Source of the DNA: Mesotoga sp. BH458_6_3_2_1
GTDB taxonomy: Bacteria > Thermotogota > Thermotogae > Petrotogales > Kosmotogaceae
Assembly (NCBI RefSeq): GCF_003664995.1
Contig: NZ_JFHL01000015.1
Coordinates: 1 to 64,000 of the forward strand
DNA: 64,000 bases
Direction of reading: 5' to 3'
This document shows positions 60,639 to 64,000 of this stretch, in pieces (the stretch's first letter is position 1; each line of letters opens with the position of its first letter). The position numbers and the translations under genes were made by a program. Below the pieces are notes generated by a model. It made no database searches, was not told the DNA's origin, and saw only the letters and a program-made list of their open reading frames with translations.

Positions 60639-61505
60639 CTACCGGTCCTCCATACTTATAGCTCTGTAGCCTCTTTCCTCCACTTCAAATAGCTTTTTCA
60701 TTTCCTCCATGCCTGTCTGTTTCTCACTTAGGATAATGAAGTTCCCTATCATTTCCGCTACTGCAACGGGTCCAACGAAGGAATTCCCAAACAGAAGTGA
60801 GTTGTTCTCGCATACTATTACCGAATAGGCTCTAGAATAGATAGGACATTCAATCGAATCCGTTACAAGGAGGGTCCGAACCTTCCTCTCGCCTGCAAAA
60901 TCGACCATGTATTCTATCTCTTTCGAGTAGGGAGGAAAGGTCATTACAACGAGAACATCAGCTCTGTCCATAAGCTTTATGGTATACGAGAAATCAGAAA
61001 TTGACCCCGTCAGAAGCCATGTTGGTTTATTCTGTAGAACTGATATGGTGTACTGCATAAGAGAGACAACATTCTTTGTGGCTCCAAATCCACCGAAGTA
61101 GATACTCCTGGCTGACTTAATTGACTCCACCCATTTATGGATCTCTTCTCCTATTCCGGAGATGGTGTTTTTGAGATTGTTAATCTCATTTTGAGCGAGC
61201 AACTTCAGCTGGTTTTCGATAGGAGCTCTGTCAAGATCAGTAGTCGCGATCTTTTCATATGGCGATAGCCTTCTTCTAAGTTCACTCTGGATCGACTTTT
61301 TCAGTTCATTGAATCCCGAGAAACCGAGACGCCTGGAGAATCTAACTACAGATGCCTTGCTCGCGCCTGCCATAGAGCTGAGTTCTTCAATGGACATGAA
61401 TCCCACCTGCGAGTATTCTTTGAGAATGTAGGTTGCAATCCTTTTATAAGCTGGAGATAAATCGTCTTTGATTCTCGCTATTTCTTCGGATACCATTGGT
61501 ATCAC
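60639..61505 (-). CDS. RpiR/MurR-family transcriptional regulator with SIS domain
   Basis: A 288-residue regulator. The N-terminal 77 residues are the RpiR helix-turn-helix (SIEELSSMAGASKASVVRFSRRLGFSGFNELK). Residues about 125-260 are a SIS sugar-phosphate-binding domain (SARSIYFGGFGATKNV, DVLVVMTFPPYSKEIEYMVDFA). Regulators of this kind control sugar or amino-sugar genes in response to phosphosugars. Two 20-bp operator-like sites lie 33 to 82 bases upstream of its ATG, suggesting autoregulation. No sugar gene is adjacent, so the regulon is elsewhere or includes the neighbouring isoaspartyl peptidase. Confidence 0.9.
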   Translation of the reverse strand: MIPMVSEEIARIKDDLSPAYKRIATYILKEYSQVGFMSIEELSSMAGASKASVVRFSRRLGFSGFNELKKSIQSELRRRLSPYEKIATTDLDRAPIENQLKLLAQNEINNLKNTISGIGEEIHKWVESIKSARSIYFGGFGATKNVVSLMQYTISVLQNKPTWLLTGSISDFSYTIKLMDRADVLVVMTFPPYSKEIEYMVDFAGERKVRTLLVTDSIECPIYSRAYSVIVCENNSLLFGNSFVGPVAVAEMIGNFIILSEKQTGMEEMKKLFEVEERGYRAISMEDR

Positions 61506-61833
61506 CCTTCGGAAAGAAATTGATTATTCATGTATTCTATGAAAATATCTTTTCATAATGATAGCATATTGAAACTATATTTTCATAACAGCACATACTT
61601 CTTCTCGCTAGAAACAAAGATGATCACTGAACTATGGAAGCTTGGATCTTGATCTTGATCCTCCACTTTTAGAGATTCAGTCTGATTGATTTGATATGTT
61701 GAAGATCCATTGGAGTAATTTGGAGGCGTAATACATCATAGTTAAATCTACTCAAGAGGGTGTTATTCTATGTAACAGCGCAGATGATAGAATATAGTTA
61801 CATTAATTAGGAGCTGGGTTATAAACAACTGAG
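61506..61833. promoter_or_regulatory. Divergent region with twin RpiR-type operators
   Basis: Site 1 at 61538-61557 is TATGAAAA-TATC-TTTTCATA, a perfect inverted repeat. Site 2 at 61568-61587 is ATTGAAACTATATTTTCATA, identical at 16 of 20 positions. Their starts are 30 bases apart, about three helical turns. TATTCTA (61764-61770) and TAGAATA (61788-61794) form another inverted repeat before the PLC-like gene. No gene is seen here. Confidence 0.65.
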
Positions 61834-62766
61834 ATGGATGGCCATGATGTCTTGACTCACAAATGCATGGATATGGAAAAAGCCTTTCTATCTGAGGAAG
61901 TCGAGATTAAACCGTACTGCTATCGGGCTTATGATCAGGGTCCGTACAATAGCTCTAAGGATGGTTTTGAAGATTACCTCGGAAGGCCGTACCTCTCACG
62001 TTCAGATGAGGAGCTGTACTTACCCTTTTTCGACAATAAGCTTCCAAGAAGTGGTAGAGCTCCCGCATGGCAGATTCTGACAGTTTATTCATATGAGCCC
62101 GACTTTGGCATGGATGAAGGCTTAAGTCTTTCACCTTTACAGAGATTCATGGGGGGAAGTGGAACTTGGCGTCATGAGGAGTTTCATATTCTTCTCCGAT
62201 TCGGTGAAGTGATAGATAGATTTCTACACTTCGACCGTTTGAGTATGCTGGCCAATGAGAAGAGAGATAGATATTGGGTTCTAAGATTCGCTGCCAGGGC
62301 TCTCCACTATCTTGAGGACTGCGGAACACCTTATCACACCTCTCCCGGCTCTCCCGTCGAAATTTTCAAGATACCCTTTCTGTACAGGAAGCAGTTCAAG
62401 AAAATCAGCTTCTATCACAAATTTCACGACAGATATCTGGGCTACCGATTGTGGAGAGGCTACAAACCTTTTTTGGAGGAGATAGAGGGGACTGAGGTCG
62501 GCATCTTCGATGGACTCGAAAAAATGGCGGAGACAATTAGAAGGAGAGCCCTCAATCTTCTGCCCGAGGTGGAACTGTCTGTGAAAAGACTTATCGGCGG
62601 CAATTCCTTCGAGAATCCATCGCCAGAGTTGTCAAAGGAGTATTATGACAAACTCGTCAGTTCCCAGGATACCCGTAGACTGGATGAAGTAAGCTGCAAG
62701 GTACTTCGTAATCTCTCTTCGGGAGTGAAGTTTTACCTGAATAGGCTGGAAAGAAGGCTTAACTGA
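61834..62766 (+). CDS. Zinc-dependent phospholipase C / P1 nuclease-like protein
   Basis: A 310-residue protein with several features of the zinc-dependent PLC/S1-P1 nuclease superfamily: DVLTHKCMDMEKAF near the start (His), FHILLRFGEVIDRFLHFDRL, and AARALHYLEDCGTPYHTS with the HxxxD...H zinc pattern. It lacks any signal peptide, unlike the secreted family members, and the Trp that forms the mature N-terminus in Bacillus PLC is absent. The ribosome site AGGAG (61809-61813) is far from the ATG, and an in-frame TAA excludes an earlier start. Activity uncertain. Confidence 0.65.
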   Translation: MDGHDVLTHKCMDMEKAFLSEEVEIKPYCYRAYDQGPYNSSKDGFEDYLGRPYLSRSDEELYLPFFDNKLPRSGRAPAWQILTVYSYEPDFGMDEGLSLSPLQRFMGGSGTWRHEEFHILLRFGEVIDRFLHFDRLSMLANEKRDRYWVLRFAARALHYLEDCGTPYHTSPGSPVEIFKIPFLYRKQFKKISFYHKFHDRYLGYRLWRGYKPFLEEIEGTEVGIFDGLEKMAETIRRRALNLLPEVELSVKRLIGGNSFENPSPELSKEYYDKLVSSQDTRRLDEVSCKVLRNLSSGVKFYLNRLERRLN

Positions 62767-62808
62767 AAGTCGCTTGGAACTTCCTTATCACTGGAAAAGC
62801 CGCCTGGA

Positions 62809-64000
62809 TTACTCGGTGAATTGAAACCCCTCTTTGAAAAGCTCAAGGCAGGCTTCGACGACTCTGCGATCGTAGAACTTTCCAGAGTTTTGCCGTATTT
62901 CATCCAGTGCCGCCTCTATTCCAAGAGATGCTCTATAAGGTCTGTGAGAAGACATTGCCTCAACTACATCGGCAACGGCAATAATACGGGCCTCTATTCT
63001 GATTTCATCGCCCGTTAATCCTCTGGGATATCCGGATCCATCAAGTCTCTCATGGTGTTGAGCAACGATATCGGCGATCGGCCATGGGAAGTAAACCTCT
63101 TTCAGTATGTCGTACCCCTTCTTTGAATGCTCTCTAACTAAATCGTATTCGAGATTGTTCAGTCTTACCGGCTTCGTCAGTATTTCAGTGGGCACTGCGC
63201 TTTTCCCTATGTCATGAAGCAAAGCGGCTACCCTTATCGATTCAACGATATCTTCATGCATCTCATCCTCAGAAAACAGCTTTCTCGCTATTGCTGTCGA
63301 AAGCTCGCTTACACGTTTCTGATGGCCGGAAGTGTAGGGATCCCTCGCTTCAACAAGGGAAGACAAAGTATTTATAAGTGACTCAAGGCTCTTCTTGACT
63401 GACGCCTCGGCGATCTTTCTCTCGGAGATATCCAAAACAATGGCAACAAAGACACGTTCATATTCGTTGTCGTGAAGCTGCAGTCTTACTTCGACGGGAT
63501 ACCCGGTTCCATTCTTTCTTATATGAACGGTTTCGAAGACCTCGTAACTTCCAGGCTCTTTTTTGAGTCTGGAGATAATGTCTTCGAAGACCCTTCTGTC
63601 CATCTCCAACTTCAGATCCAGTGGAGTCATCTTTCGCAACTCTTCAAGAGAGTACCCTGAATTCTCTATAGCACCCTTGTTCGCTTGCAGAAATCTCAGA
63701 GTCTCTGGATCGAATATATATAGCTCATTCACTGAAAGATCTATGACTCTTCCCAATCTGGTGAGGGCCATCTCTGCGAGCTTCCATTCGGTAATATCCA
63801 TGGCGATTGCACCGACCATGGGTTTATCCTCTTCTGAAACAATTGGAAACTTCTGAACATAGAGGATCCTTTCCTTGCCGTCGGTACCGAGTACCCTCTC
63901 TTCCCTCACGATGTTTTCCCCGTTCTGAGTCCTCCTGTCATCTTCGAGTATTAGCTTGCCGAGTTCTCCGGGATAGTTGGCTTCGGGATTCTTTCCTTTC
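62809..64000 (-). CDS. PAS-PAS-HD-GYP signalling protein (5' part beyond the window)
   Basis: The frame stays open to the window edge, so at least 397 residues are present and the start is missing. In order: the end of a PAS domain (LILEDDRRTQNG ... VGAIAMDITEWK), a second PAS domain (VIDLSVNELYIFDPETLRFLQANKGAI ... VAIVLDISERK), a short coiled linker, and an HD-GYP domain (ARDPYTSGHQKRVSELSTAIA, AALLHDIGKSAVP, HHERLDGSGYPRGLTGDEI, ADVVEAMSSHRPYR). Likely a cyclic-dinucleotide phosphodiesterase controlled by PAS input. The GTG at 63907-63909 is an internal Val, not the start. Confidence 0.92.
   Translation of the reverse strand, partial: KGKNPEANYPGELGKLILEDDRRTQNGENIVREERVLGTDGKERILYVQKFPIVSEEDKPMVGAIAMDITEWKLAEMALTRLGRVIDLSVNELYIFDPETLRFLQANKGAIENSGYSLEELRKMTPLDLKLEMDRRVFEDIISRLKKEPGSYEVFETVHIRKNGTGYPVEVRLQLHDNEYERVFVAIVLDISERKIAEASVKKSLESLINTLSSLVEARDPYTSGHQKRVSELSTAIARKLFSEDEMHEDIVESIRVAALLHDIGKSAVPTEILTKPVRLNNLEYDLVREHSKKGYDILKEVYFPWPIADIVAQHHERLDGSGYPRGLTGDEIRIEARIIAVADVVEAMSSHRPYRASLGIEAALDEIRQNSGKFYDRRVVEACLELFKEGFQFTE

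Overview
This 64 kb window looks like chromosome from a mesophilic member of the Thermotogota, most likely Mesotoga or a close Kosmotogales relative. That is an inference from gene content: a 338-residue DAHP synthase and a fused shikimate kinase/dehydroquinate synthase as in Thermotoga, a Mrp-antiporter/Mbx-type respiratory complex fused to a GltD-like flavoprotein, DUF4438, many sugar kinases, and anaerobe-type stress proteins. Starts are very often TTG or GTG behind a strong GGAGG, and several ATGs that look like starts are really part of the ribosome binding site. I saw no rRNA, tRNA, CRISPR array, prophage or insertion sequence.

Layout. 1-706 is gene-free with dispersed repeats. 728-3937 (+) is a small operon: solute-binding protein, prenyltransferase-like protein, KDPG aldolase. 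3941-11141 (-) is a sugar-catabolic operon: second KDPG aldolase, ROK kinase, LacI regulator, fucose/arabinose-type isomerase, transaldolase-like aldolase, PfkB kinase, FGGY kinase. 11326-13984 holds a secreted double chagasin-like inhibitor, a clear heliorhodopsin gene and a methyltransferase. 14211-25307 (+) is a 14-gene operon for a membrane Mrp/Mbx complex whose NuoI-like subunit is fused to a GltD-like FAD/NAD(P)H module; a Rex-like operator lies in its leader. 25308-27868 is mostly non-coding, full of mini-hairpins and dispersed repeats, and interrupted only by an exported MsrA. 27869-38876 carries assorted metabolic and housekeeping genes.

39034-46438 (+) is a complete shikimate-to-tyrosine operon (aroF, aroA, aroE, aroC, aroKB, aroQ, aroH, tyrA). 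It is preceded by a good promoter, a 23-codon leader peptide with five consecutive Tyr codons, and an intrinsic terminator with a competing antiterminator: a ribosome-mediated tyrosine attenuator. 46559-64000 holds GNAT and methyltransferase genes, YggS, Tex with a shortened pyruvate-kinase-like partner, two HD-GYP proteins, an unusual repeat-bearing Cys-rich TRAP-type binding protein, MATE, isoaspartyl peptidase, an RpiR regulator with twin operators and a PLC-like protein.

The strongest candidates for something little described are the Tyr-rich attenuator, the heliorhodopsin in an anaerobic Thermotogota background, the clusters of three-base-loop mini-hairpins, and the repeat-bearing Cys-rich TRAP protein. 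All functional calls rest on reading motifs by eye; no database search was run.
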